Source: Garcia nutans (Eukaryota; Streptophyta; Magnoliopsida; Malpighiales; Euphorbiaceae). Taken from it: 64,000 bases of DNA. The DNA lies in contig CANTUV010000072.1 of the NCBI GenBank assembly GCA_947685225.1, positions 9,920,001 through 9,984,000 on the forward strand, in the 5' to 3' direction. The position numbers and the translations under genes are program-made. Below the pieces are notes generated by a model. It was given only the letters and a program-made list of their open reading frames with translations, was not told the DNA's origin and searched no databases. Position 1 is the first letter of the stretch. Every line of letters begins with the position of its first letter. This document shows positions 34,885 to 45,944 of this stretch, piece by piece.

Positions 34885-35481
34885 CTCTTTCGCACGACAG
34901 AAAGAGAGGAGACGGCTAGGGTTTTGAGTGAGAGAAAAGAAAAGAGAAGGAGGGGGCAAACACAATTTGGGATGAGGAGAGAGTGACACTCTCCTTGTCC
35001 CTCATCTTCATCCTCCATCTTCATCTTCTCCATCTTCCATTGAAAAGATCTTTGAGGTTCTTTGGGATAAATTGGGTTAACAAGCTCTTGAGGGTTGAAG
35101 CATCATTGGAAGGGTTGGTGACTTGAGAAAGCTCCATTCTATCTTCCAAAGGCACAATCAATTGAAGGGTTGGTGACTTGAGAAAGCTCCATACCATATT
35201 GCAAAGGGAAATCAACCATTGAAGAGGGCTTGAGTTCTTCATCAAACATCAAAGTGGAGCTAGGAGGAAGACTAGCAATCCTACTCTTGGCATCTTCACA
35301 AGGGGTTTTTCTATTCTCTCTTTTAATTCATTTCAAATTATTTTTTGTTGTATTAAGAGAATTGATATTGCAATGAACAATTTGTATTTTATTATTATTG
35401 AGTTGAATGAATGTTTTAAATTGATGATGTTGAGCTAAATACCTATGCCTAGGGTTTGTAGTATATTTGATTGAATGCTTT

Positions 35482-36635
35482 AAGTTTACTTAATGTTTTT
35501 AATGTTTTTCATTGAATAAATGAATTTTAGAAAGTTCAATTGTTATAAAATTGTTGATAGATGACCTTTGAATTTTTGAAGCATGAATTGGAGAATTGAG
35601 TAGAATTGGTGCTTATGGTCAATTTTGTTGGTTTTTCCTTGCATTGCCATTAACCTAGTGAGGAATTGAGCCATCAACTTATCATTCTTGTTGTGGGTGA
35701 ACATCTTTGATTGATGAATTACTAGAACTTGCTTTGAAATGCATTTTAAGATTACATAAAAATTTCAATTTGGCATCAAGATGATTAAGGCAATTAGGTG
35801 AACCACTTTGGCTTGAAAACACCAACCCTATATTCAACCTTAGTTAGACAATTTTGAGCTTATTTTATTTTTCCTTTTCTTTCTTTTTCACAACACCATT
35901 AGCTTGAACCTTGTTGTTTAACTCTTACCCTTTCATTAGGTCAAGAGCATTTTAAGAGTGTTTATAACCGAGTGTTGTATTGAATTAAGTGTGGGGTTAA
36001 ATTTAGTAGGTTTAAGATTGCAAAGCAAAATAAAAAAAATAATAAAAAAGAAAAAAAGAAAAAGAAAAAAATATATATATAATAATAAGAATAATTGTTG
36101 TTCTTGTTGAAAGGGTTGGAATGTATCATTACAAGATTTAATAAGTGAGTTCCCTTGAAAAGCTCTTTAATGTCAAGGGGTAGATGAGAGGAAGGTGTTT
36201 TGGGATTGTTGGGTTATGTATATGATCGGGTACTTCATTATTAAGCTCACATTTCCTAAATACCATGCCTTTACCTTAGCCCCATTACAACCCAATAAAG
36301 ACCTTTTGATTGATGCTTGATTGTTATTTTTGGTGGAGATTTCATTGATAAGCAAGCCTATGGTAATAATCTTTCATTGATTGTAATGAGTGTAAACACC
36401 ACCATTATCAAACACTTGTAAGAGTTGGTGAGGGAGCGATAACATAAGTTATGCATGGAAAACCATTTAATTGCATGGGTGTCGATTTTGTTTGATTCGA
36501 TATTGATTGCGGATTTAGGGATAAGGAAGTCTTGATGCATCTTTATAACTCTTGAACTTAACAAAATTTATCTTGTTAGTGTGTTTTGATTTTAGCCTTA
36601 CTTGGGGACAAGCAAGGAGTTAAGTGTGGGGTAGT
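35482..36635 (+). repeat. A1 3'UTR copy 1
   Basis: Non-coding sequence ending in a stem around GGGGACAAG (36597-36616, one mismatch) and a purine tract AAGTGTGGGGTAG (about 36622-36634) directly before the next LTR start. A-rich and TA-rich runs lie at 36028-36080. Confidence 0.8.
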
Positions 36636-38286
36636 TGTTTGATCATTTTTGTACTTGTTTTTAGTATGATTTTATGTGTGTTTTAGTTAATGTTTTGATT
36701 GATTTTTGTTTTAAGTTTGTTTAAATTGTTTGTTTTAGGTTTAAGTGCAAAAACTCCCTTGGATGATCAAAACAATCAAGAAAAATGAAGAAAGAGCATG
36801 AATCAAGCAAGACATGGCCAAGCCAAAGCAAGCTTGGCCATGTCCCTCAAAAGAATTCCAAGACAGTAGCTGACACACCCAAGAGACACGGCCAAGCCAC
36901 TGGCCGTGTCTCACCCAAGGAAAAGAAACCAAGAAAGAAATAAAATAGAGGCAGAGCTTGACACACTCACAGACATGGCCATGTTTGTGTGTGTGTCTGA
37001 TCGACATAAGCTTGGCCATGTCTCAATGTCTTGGCCATGTTTCATCCTAAAATAGCTTGACAAACTCACAAACATGGCCATGTCTGTGAGTGTGTCTGAT
37101 CGACATGGCCATGTCACTTGAAGCTTGGCCATGTCTCAATGTCTTGGCCGTGCTTCATCCTAAAATAGCTTGACACACTCACAAACATGGCCATGTCTGT
37201 GAGTGTGTCTGATCGACATGGCCATGTCACTTGAAGCTTGGCCATGTCTCATTGTCTTGGCCGTGTCCCTTATCAAAAGAAGAAGAAACCAAAGAAAATT
37301 ATGTGACACGGCCAAGCTAGACATGTCTTGGCCGTGTCTCTCATCAAAAGTGAAGAAATTGAAGAAAATTATGTGACACGGCCAAGCTAGACATGTCTTG
37401 GCCGTGTCTCTCATCAAAAGTGAAGAAATTGAAGAAAAACAAGTGACACGGCCAAGCTCCACATGTCTTGGCCGTGTCCCTCAAGAAATCAAGTCTAGAA
37501 GCGAACACGGTTATGAGACACGGCCAAGCCACTGGCCGTGTCGCACCAAAAGAACAAAGAAAAGAAAGAAACAAAGAAAAAGGCAGTGAAGGACACGACC
37601 AGCAAGCTTGGCCGTGTCCTAAAGAAAAATGAGAGACACGGCTAAGCCAAATCAAGCTTGGCCGTGTCACTCTTAAAATCTATTTAAGCTCTTTCGCACG
37701 ACAGAAAGAGAGGAGACGGCTAGGGTTTTGAGTGAGAGAAAAGAAAAGAGAAGGTGGGGGCAAACACAATTTGGGATGAGGAGAGAGTGACACTCTCCTT
37801 GTCCCTCATCTTCATCCTCCATCTTCATCTTCTCCATCTTCCATTGAAAAGATCTTTGAGGTTCTTTGGGATAAATTGGGTTAACAAGCTCTTGAGGGTT
37901 GAAGCATCATTGGAAGGGTTGGTGACTTGAGAAAGCTCCATTCTATCTTCCAAAGGCACAATCAATTGAAGGGTTGGTGACTTGAGAAAGCTCCATACCA
38001 TATTGCAAAGGGAAATCAACCATTGAAGAGGGCTTGAGTTCTTCATCAAACATCAAAGTGGAGCTAGGAGGAAGACTAGCAATCCTACTCTTGGCATCTT
38101 CACAAGGGGTTTTTCTATTCTCTCTTTTAATTCATTTCAATACTGTTTTTTGTTGTATTAAGAGAATTGATATTGCAATGAACAACTTATATTTTATTAT
38201 TATTGAGTTGAATGAATGTTTTAAATTGATGATGTTGAGCTAAATACCTATGCCTAGGGTTTGTAGTATATTTGATTGAATGCTTT
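36636..38286 (+). repeat. A1 LTR copy b, truncated at its 3' side
   Basis: Starts TGTTTGATCATTTTTG after a purine tract and stops at the same AATGCTTT as copy a. The hairpin array at about 36810-37670 has one extra repeat of about 70 bases relative to copy a, which explains the longer period (2804 against 2736). Candidate TATA box TCTATTTAAG at 37679-37688. Confidence 0.85.
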
Positions 38287-39439
38287 AAGTTTACTTAATG
38301 TTTTTAATGTTTTTCATTGAATAAATGAATTTTAGAAAGTTCAATTGTTATAAAATTGTTGATAGATGACCTTTGAATTTTTGAAGCATGAATTGGAGAA
38401 TTGAGTAGAATTGGTGCTTATGGTCAATTTTGTTGGTTTTTCCTTGCATTGCCATTAACCTAGTGAGGAATTGAGCCATCAACTTATCATTCTTGTTGTG
38501 GGTGAACATCTTTGATTGATGAATTACTAGAACTTGCTTTGAAATGCATTTTAAGATTACATAAAAATTTCAATTTGGCATCAAGATGATTAAGGCAATT
38601 AGGTGAACCACTTTGGCTTGAAAACACCAACCCTATATTCAACCTTAGTTAGCCAATTTTGAGCTTATTTTATTTTTCCTTTTCTTTCTTTTTCACAACA
38701 CCATTAGCTTGAACCTTGTTGTTTAACTCTTACCCTTTCATTAGGTCAAGAGCATTTTAAGAGTGTTTATAACCGAGTGTTGTGTTGAATTAAGTGTGGG
38801 GTTAAATTTAGTAGGTTTAAGATTGCAAAGCAAAATAAAAAAAATAATAAATAATAAAAAAAGAAAAAGAAAAAATATATATATAATAATAAGAATAATT
38901 GTTGTTCTTGTTGAAAGGGTTGGAATGTATCATTACAAGATTTAATAAGTGAGTTCCCTTGAAAAGCTCTTTAATGTCAAGGGGTAGATGAGAGGAAGGT
39001 GTTTTGGGATTGTTGGGTTATGTATATGATCGGGTACTTCATTATTAAGCTCACATTTCCTAAATACCATGCCTTTACCTTAGCCCCATTACAACCCAAT
39101 AAAGACCTTTTGATTGATGCTTGATTGTTATTTTTGGTGGAGATTTCATTGATAAGCAAGCCTATGGTAATAATCTTTCATTGATTGTTATGAGTGTAAA
39201 CACCACCATTATCAAACACTTGTAAGAGTTGGTGAGGGAGCGATAACATAGGTTATGCATGGAAAACCATTTAATTGCATGGGTGTCGATTTTGTTTGAT
39301 TCGATATTGATTGCGGATTTAGGGATAAGGAAGTCTTGATGCATCTTTATAACTCTTGAACTTAACAAAATTTATCTTGTTAGTGTGTTTTTATTTTAGC
39401 CTTGCTTGGGGACAAGCAAGGAGTTAAGTGTGGGGTAGT
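38287..39439 (+). repeat. A1 3'UTR copy 2
   Basis: Near-identical to 35482-36635. The stem before the purine tract is perfect here: CTTGCTTG/CAAGCAAG with loop GGGA at 39401-39420. The purine tract is at about 39425-39438. Confidence 0.82.
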
Positions 39440-41545
39440 TGTTTGATCATTTTTGTACTTGTTTTTAGTATGATTTTATGTGTGTTTTAGTTAATGTTTT
39501 GATTGATTTTTGTTTTAAGTTTGTTTAAATTGTTTGTTTTAGATTTAAGTGCAAAAACTCCCTTGGATGATCAAAACAATCAAGAAAAATGAAGAAAGAG
39601 CATGAATCAAGCAAGACATGGCCAAGCCAAAGCAAGCTTAGCCATGTCCCTCAAAAGAATTCCAAGACAGTAGCTGACACACCCAAGAGACACGGCCAAG
39701 CCACTGGCCGGTCTCACCCAAGGAAAAGAAACCAAGAAAGAAATAAAATAGAGGCAGAGCTTGACACACTCACAGACATGGCCATGTTTGTGAGTGTGTA
39801 TGATCGACATGGCCATGTCACTTGAAGCTTGGCCATGTATCAATGTCTTGGCCGTGTTTCATCCTAAAATAGAGGTCTTGGCCGTGATTCATCCTAAAAT
39901 AGCTTGACACACTCACAGACATGGCCATGTCTGTGAGTGTGTCTGATCGACATGGCCATGTCACTTGAAGCTTGGCCATGTCTCATTGTCTTGGCCGTGT
40001 CCCTCATCAAAAGAAGAAGAAACCAAAGAAAATTATGTGACACGGCCAAGCTAGACATGTCTTGGCCGTGTCTCTCATCAAAAGTGAAGAAATTGAAGAA
40101 AAACAAGTGACACGACCAAGCTCCACATGTTCTAGCCATGTCCCTTAAGAAAACAAGTCCAGAAGCGAACATGGTTATGAGACACTGCCAAGCCACTGGC
40201 CGTGTCTCACCAAAAGAACAAAGAAAAGAAAGAAAAAAAGAAAAAGGCAGTGAAGGACACGACCAGCAACCTTGGCCGTGTCCTAAAGAAAAATGAGAGA
40301 CACGGCCAAGCCAAATCAAGCTTGGCCGTGTCACTCTTAAAATCTATTTAAGCTCTTTTACACGACAGAAAGAGAGGAGACGGCTAGGGTTTTGAGTGAG
40401 AGAAAAGAAAAGAGAAGGAGGGGGCAAACACAATTTGGGATGAGGAGAGAGTGACACTCTCCTTGTCCCTCATCTTCATCCTCCATCTTCATCTTCTCCA
40501 TCTTCCATTGAAAGGATCTTTGAGGTTCTTTAGGATAAATTGGGTTAACAAGCTCTTGAGGGTTGAAGCATCACTGGAAGGTTTGGTGACTTGAGAAAGC
40601 TCCATTCTATCTTCCAAAGGCACAATCAATTGAAGGGTTGGTGACTTGAGAAAGCACCATACCATATTGCAAAGGAAAATCAACCATTGAAGAGGGCTTG
40701 AGTTCTTTATCAAACATCAAAGTGGAGCTAGGAGGAAAACTAGCAATCCTACTCTTGGCATCTTCACAAGGGGTTTTTCTATTCTCTTTTAATTCATTTC
40801 AATATTGTTTTTTGTTGTATTAAGAGAATTGATATTGCAATGAACAATTTGTATTTTATTATTATTGAGTTGAATGAATGTTTTAAATTGATGATGTTTA
40901 GCTAAATACCCATGCCTAGGGTTTGTAGTATATTTGATTGAATGCTTTGATTTGATATTTCCATTGATGTACCTTGTGTTAGTTGATTGCATTGTATTGT
41001 ATGCTAGGTTGATAGATTAGCTACCTATTGATCTCTAGATATTGAATGAAGGACCGAGAGGTGAAGTTCGATATTTGAATTATGCAATCGACTACCCTAT
41101 GAATGAATTAGAAATATAAGTTCTAGGGTTTCATTAATATGCAAATGTAAAATAATTGGTTATTACTATTTCATGAATGTGAGAACTAATGAATTGTAAT
41201 TGACTAATTAACCTTAAGGAACAAATTAATTTACAAGGTTATGTTAATGGATAATTGAGAATTGAGCTTTGATTGAATGAACCTATATCCCTAGGAACTT
41301 TCCCAAGAATCGATTTGATCTTCTACACCCATCACACACTTTAACCCTACGCACGTTAATTTTAGGTTTAAATTGTTATTTTGCATTCCAAACAACAAAC
41401 TCTCGCTTTTAATTTAATTGCTTTAATTAAGCTATTACGAACCACACCTTCTTGGGGAAACGACCTTGGGGCGATCACCATTGCTACAGCTACCTCGTAT
41501 ACTTGCGAGTGACGCTTTGTAGTAGTACTTAATTCGAGCACAACA
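39440..41545 (+). mobile_element. A1 complete LTR (copy c), 2106 bp
   Basis: The only A1 LTR with both ends. Bases 40949-41545 (597 bases) are absent from copies a and b. Hairpin array at about 39615-40335, candidate TATA box TCTATTTAAG at 40343-40352. It ends CGAGCACAACA and is followed by the ATCAT duplication. Confidence 0.88.
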
Positions 41546-42694
41546 ATCATACCCTTATCTCAAGGGTTCTGTCATAACCAAGTAGAGCATAAACAATGTA
41601 TTAATTAATTTGATCATGATATTCAATAAGCCATGATTTTTCCATAATGCATGAATTGTCGGAATAGTTTGTCATGATGCCTTTCTAATCATTTCTAATT
41701 CTCCTTCATGTTATTTTATATGATTTAACATCAATCCATATTATAATATTCAAGTTTTAACACATTTAGAAAAATGACCAAATGAATAGTGGCGCGGCGG
41801 GTAAAATCGGGAACACAATGGCGAGCGACAACTAAATGGTAAAATCTGTTTTGACTGCTGAAAATCAGTCAACTTTGGAAACAGTTTTGACCAAGTAAAC
41901 AAACTTATTTTTGGCTGAAATTTTTCAGGAAAACCCCTTCATAAGTTAACTAAATGCATGTAAAATTTCGTCAAAAAATTCCTTCGTTTGCCCCCTCAAT
42001 GGACTGCCCAAAATGAAAGCTGCAGAATGGTACCCAAAAGGGACCATTCGGCCCAACTTTCAAAACTTGAGGGAAATTCATTTTTTTCTTGCAAAATTGA
42101 TTTTTAGACTCCTTTTGTGATACCATTGAAGGACTAAGGGTCCCTCTTTCAAAAATCAAACCAAAGGGGTGATTAAAAGTTCATCAAAGTTTATGGATAA
42201 TTGAGGAAATTTAGCTAGTTTATTTTGTTTTCATTCTTTTCACAATCAATTGATTACAAATGGTTCAAGAGCACTTCCGCCGAATGCTGTGGTACACTTT
42301 TTGACTCAATTTTTCCTCTACTTTTCATTTTTGAGATCCATTATTACTTTCGAGACACTTTTGAAAATGACCATAATGCCCCTGGTCAAAATCCCCTACA
42401 TCTTCCAAACTGTGCGTTTTTGGGAAAAACTGTGTCGCGCCGTTGCTACCCGATTTTTCTCTACTTTCCATTTCTGGAGTCTGTTATATGCACTATTAAG
42501 GACTTCCGGAACAACTTTTGGTAATTACAGTCACCTTCACAAAACTTTACAATCTTTTCAATTAGGTCCTTTTTATCCTATAGAGCTTCCTTTCACATCG
42601 AGTTCTTTGGTGGTTACTCGGGATGGCTCCTCTTACTGTACGCGGATGTACTGTACATGGATGTATTGTACATATGTACAAATTGGGTCGTGAC

Positions 42695-43138
42695 ATGTTG
42701 ACTCCACTTCTTCACTTGTTCATCTTCCTTCTGAGCCTCACGTATTTGTTGATGTAAGGTAGGTCGTACGTGCATTTCAGCAAAGATGGCTCCATCTTCT
42801 GTGGGCTCTAATTCTACCCTCATAGCACGTAGCGCTTGCATTGACTTCCTACTAAGTGCATCTGCTACGACATTCGCTTTGCCCGGGTGATAGTTAATCG
42901 TATAGTTGTAGTTGGCTAACAGTTGCATCCATTTTCGCTGTCACAGGTTTAAATCTTTCTGCGTCGGCAGGTACTTCAGGCTTTGATGATCCGTATAAAT
43001 GTAACACTTTTCCCTGTATAAGTAGTGCCTCCACGTCTTGAAAGCCAAAATAATCACTGCTAGTTCTAAGTCATGCGTGGGATAATTCTTTCCGTGTGGC
43101 TTGAGCTGTCGAGAAACATATGCAATGACTTTGCCCTC
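42695..43138 (-). pseudogene. pol: M3 pol: end of RNase H and start of integrase linker, cut by M2
   Basis: Minus-strand RNase H C-terminal part, with HQSLKYLP in one frame and NYHPGKANVVADALSRKS at about 42900-42840. A linker follows (ATGAIFAEMHVRPTLHQQI-like region), ending at KKWSQHV at the M2 LTR boundary 42694/42695. The integrase that should follow is gone from the window. Confidence 0.82.
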
Positions 43139-43813
43139 CTACATCAATACGCAACCTAACCCGATGTGGGATGCATCGCTATAGATCACAAAATCTTTTC
43201 CTGATTCGAGTTGTGTAAGAATGGGCGCTTCAGTAAGTTTTTGCTTCAGCCTTTCAAAGCTCCATTGGCAAGCATCGGTCCACCGAAATTTGGCATTCTT
43301 CTGAAGTAACTTGGTCATAGGTGCGGCAATCATGGAAAACCCTTTGACGAATCTCCGATAATATCCTGCTAACCCCCAAGAAACTACGAACTCCGATATT
43401 TTCTTGGGATCGACCCTTATTCCTTCTACCGATACAATATGTCCCAAGAAGGCTACTTCTTCCAACCAAAATTCACATTTGCTGAATTTAGCGTATAACT
43501 GCTTCTCTCGCAGGGTTTGTGAAACGATCCTAAGGTGGCGATCATGGTCCTCTCGATTCTTTAAATACACCAATATGTCGTCAATGAATACAACCACGAA
43601 CTGATCCAAATACGGTTGGAAGATTTTGTTCATCAGATCCATGAATACTGCAGGTGCATTCGTTAATCCGAAAGGCATAACGATGAATTCATAATGTCCA
43701 TAGCGAGTTCTGAATGCGATTTTTGGTATGTCTTCGTCTTTGATCCCCCAATTGATGATAACCCGATCGTAGATCGATTTTTGAAAAGACTCCAACACCT
43801 TTGAGTTGATCAA
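43139..43813 (-). pseudogene. pol: M3 pol: RT palm/thumb and RNase H start
   Basis: A long open frame with DEDIPKIAFRTRYGHYEF, VMPFGLTNAPAVF and the catalytic VVFIDDILVYL (both Asp present). It continues with LYAKFSKCEFWL, the LAGYYRRFVKGFS thumb and FVIYSDASHIGLGCVLM of RNase H. It is separated from the upstream frame only by a one-base shift in a run of five C (43745-43749 on the plus strand). A stop (TAG) ends it at the start of the RNase H core, at 43139. Confidence 0.88.
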
Positions 43814-45104
43814 ACAAATCGTCTATGCGAGGTAGCAGATACTTGTTCTTGATGGTCAACTTATTGAGTTGACGGTAATCCACACACAACCTTAGGGATC
43901 CGTCTTTCTTTTTCACAAACAATACTAGCGCTCCCCATGGCGACACGCTTGGCCTAATGAACCCCTTGTCTAAAAGTTCCTGTAGCTGTACATTTAGTTC
44001 TTTAAGCTCCGCTGGCGCCATTCGGTAAGGTGCAATGGATACTGGTGCAGCTCCCGAGTACACGTCTATGGTGAATTCCACCTCTCGTTTAGGTGGTAAT
44101 CCGGGTAAGTTGTCAGGAAACATGTCGAGGAAATCGCAAACAATAGGTATATCTTGTAGCTTCGGTGCCTCTTCTTTCGCTTCTAACGCGCATAACAGGT
44201 ATGCTTTGCAGCCTTTTTGCACTAATCTCTCAGCCTTCATAGTGGAAATGATGTTGGTTAGATAGTCCTTCCTCTTTCCCACTAAGGTCACTTCGTCGTC
44301 GTCTGACGTATGCAGAGTAACTCTCTTCCGTTTACAGTCAACCAGTGCATCATGTTTGGCCAACCAATTCAAACCAAGGATAGCGTCGAATTCTTGAAAT
44401 GGTAGTTCAAATAAGTCTCCCCAAAAGATACGTCTGTGTATCTCCACGGGGCAATCTTTCACTACTTTCCTCGTAATCACCTCACTCCCTAATGGGCTAG
44501 TAACTAGTATTCCCTCTTCCTCTAATTCTACCTTAAGGTTTCCAAGTTTTTCATTTTTCATGCATATATATGAGTGTGAAGAACCTGGATCTATTAAAAC
44601 ATAAAGTGGAACTCCAAACATAGACAACTGACCTGCAATCACGTCTAGCGCTTCTTCATCTTCTCGCCCCCTCATGGTATACATTCTAGCAGGAGCCCTC
44701 TCTTCTAGTCGATCCACCATCTCAGACTGCACACATGACAGATTTTTGCCCCTACCTCTGCCTCGACCTCGCCCTGCTGCCGCTTGCGATTCCTCAGTCT
44801 CCCTAGGTAGATTCTGCATTGGCTGGGGACACTCTCGCATAAGGTGGTCTAAAGGTCCACATATGTAGCATGCAAATGTCCGACCCCAACATTCTCCCGT
44901 GTGGCGGCGTCCGCATTGATCACAACATGGATTAGTATTTTCGCCTTCATTACCTCTTGGACTAATAGAAAAGTTACCTCCGCTTCGGTTAAATCCTCTT
45001 CCTTGCCCTCTTCCGGATCGTCCAGTACTAGCGACTGAGGTGACTTGACTTGGGCCACAGCGATTCGATCCTTGATTGTAACCCCGGCGTTGACCGCCTC
45101 CCAT
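43689..45104 (-). pseudogene. gag-pol: M3 Gag C-terminus, protease and RT start (471-codon frame)
   Basis: The longest frame of the window. Gag C-terminal Gly/Arg-rich part, then a CxxC..H...C type finger and knuckle (CDQCGRRHTGECW; CYICGPLDHLMREC). A Gly/Arg tract follows. Protease has LYVLIDPGSSHSYI as active site and FDAILGLNWL. The linker is FLDMFPDNLPGLPPKREVEFTIDV. RT begins with FVKKKDGSLRLCVDYRQLNK and KIDLRSGYHQL before the frame shift. The protein would be cut by its own protease into particle and enzyme parts. It is intact over about 1.4 kb, much better than M1, M2 or P, though the element as a whole is broken. Confidence 0.92.
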
Positions 45105-45944
45105 GGAACCACTGCCTCAGAATCGTTTCCTTGATAATTAGTAGTTTCCCGAATAGTTTTGGGTATCTCTCTTCTGTTTCATCTTCTGTCTTCTATTCTG
45201 CTCATCAGACTGACACTGCTCCACTTCAATAGCTTGGGTGACTAACACAGAAAATTCCTTAATATGAGCAGCAATCAGCTGCACCTTAATCTCATTATTC
45301 AATCCATCTAAGAATTGTTTACATCGATCTTACTCATCTTCTACCGCTTTCTTAGCATACCTGCTTAATCTGGTGAACTCCCTTTCGTACTCTGTCACTA
45401 TCATTCGCCCCTGCTTCAAGTGTAGAAACTCTTTCCTCCTGGCGTCGAGATATGCTTCAAAAATAAACTTTCTCTTAAATTCTCTCACAAAGAAGTCCCA
45501 TGTCCTCTGCTCTGGTGGAACTCATTGTTGGACTGTGTCCCACCAGACATACGCTTCTTCCACTAACAAGGAAGTAGCGCACACAACTCACTACTCTGGA
45601 GTACACTGTAACTGATCTAAGGCTCGTACGGTTCCTTCCAGCCAATACTTGGCTGTAGAAGAATCATCGTCCCTTCGGGCCCTAAACTCCTTCGCCCCGT
45701 ACTTTCTTATCTTTTCGATTGGGGGTTTCCTTTCCCCTCCCACAGCAGGTACTGGTATGGGTGCTGGCGCTGGTGGTGGTGTCAGGGCGACGCCGGCAGC
45801 CATTTATTGCAACATTTCGTTGGGGATAGGAGCATCAGCTGGTGGTTGCTCAGATGCAGGTGTCTCTGATACATGCGTTTCTACAATTCGGGAGGCCTGA
45901 GACTCGACCTCCTCCTCTATATCACGCTGCGCTGCTTGCGACAT
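45105..45944 (-). pseudogene. gag: M3 gag, N-terminal and core part
   Basis: The likely start is ATG at 45942-45944 (MSQAAQRDIEEEVESQAS). An in-frame TAA replaces a codon just before MAAGVALTPPPAPAP. Then PPIEKIRKYGAKEFRARRDD and WLEGTVRALDQLQCTPE mark the Gag core start. Downstream (45590-45250) the core continues in shifted frames (REFKRKFIFEAYLDARRKEF; YEREFTRLSRYAKKAVEDE). It joins the 471-codon frame at 45104. Confidence 0.85.

Larger units (their letters stand above)
33900..35481 (+). repeat. A1 LTR copy a, truncated at its 3' side
   Basis: The first 1582 bases of the LTR, ending at AATGCTTT. The true LTR would continue as at 40949, but here it jumps into the 3'UTR. The third base pair region reads TAGATCA where the other copies have TGATCA. 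Confidence 0.85.
33900..41545 (+). mobile_element. A1: Athila-like LTR/3'UTR tandem insertion, 7.6 kb, with target duplication
   Basis: It starts TGTTTAGATCATTTTTG at 33900 and ends GAGCACAACA at 41545. It is flanked by perfect ATCAT at 33895-33899 and 41546-41550, inside the M2 LTR. It consists of three LTR starts (33900, 36636, 39440), the first two cut after about 1.6 kb and each followed by a 3' untranslated region with polypurine tract. Only the third LTR is complete. There is no gag, pol or primer site. The style of LTR end (GCGAGTGACGC, TTCGAGCACAACA) and the GGGGACAAG stem before the polypurine tract are typical of Athila/Tat elements. Copies look about 98-99 percent alike, so this is the youngest unit in the window. 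Confidence 0.92.
32952..42694 (-). mobile_element. M2 5' LTR, split by A1
   Basis: On the minus strand it starts TGTCACGACCC at 42694 and ends GGGGTGTTACA at 32952. A1 (33900-41545 plus one ATCAT copy) divides it. Without the insert the LTR is 2092 bases. It matches the M3 LTR, e.g. the AATAGT(G/A)(G/A)C(G/A)CGGCG region at 41785-41810 against 47990-48015. Its right flank TGTTG lies in M3 pol, so M2 inserted into M3. Confidence 0.87.

Noticed and set aside
34006..40334. Several 60-146 codon frames, e.g. minus 39894-40334 and 34540-34866
   Set aside because: They read through the A1 hairpin arrays in both directions, repeat with the units and show no domain. They are by-products of open GACACGGCC-type repeats.
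19989..41545. CRISPR-like or prokaryotic repeat arrays
   Set aside because: Units are over 1 kb or are hairpins in LTRs. There are no regular short repeats with unique spacers, and all context is plant retrotransposon.
42225..42693. Two overlapping plus frames (99 and 147 codons)
   Set aside because: They lie wholly within the M2 LTR and match the diverged M3 LTR as DNA, not as protein.
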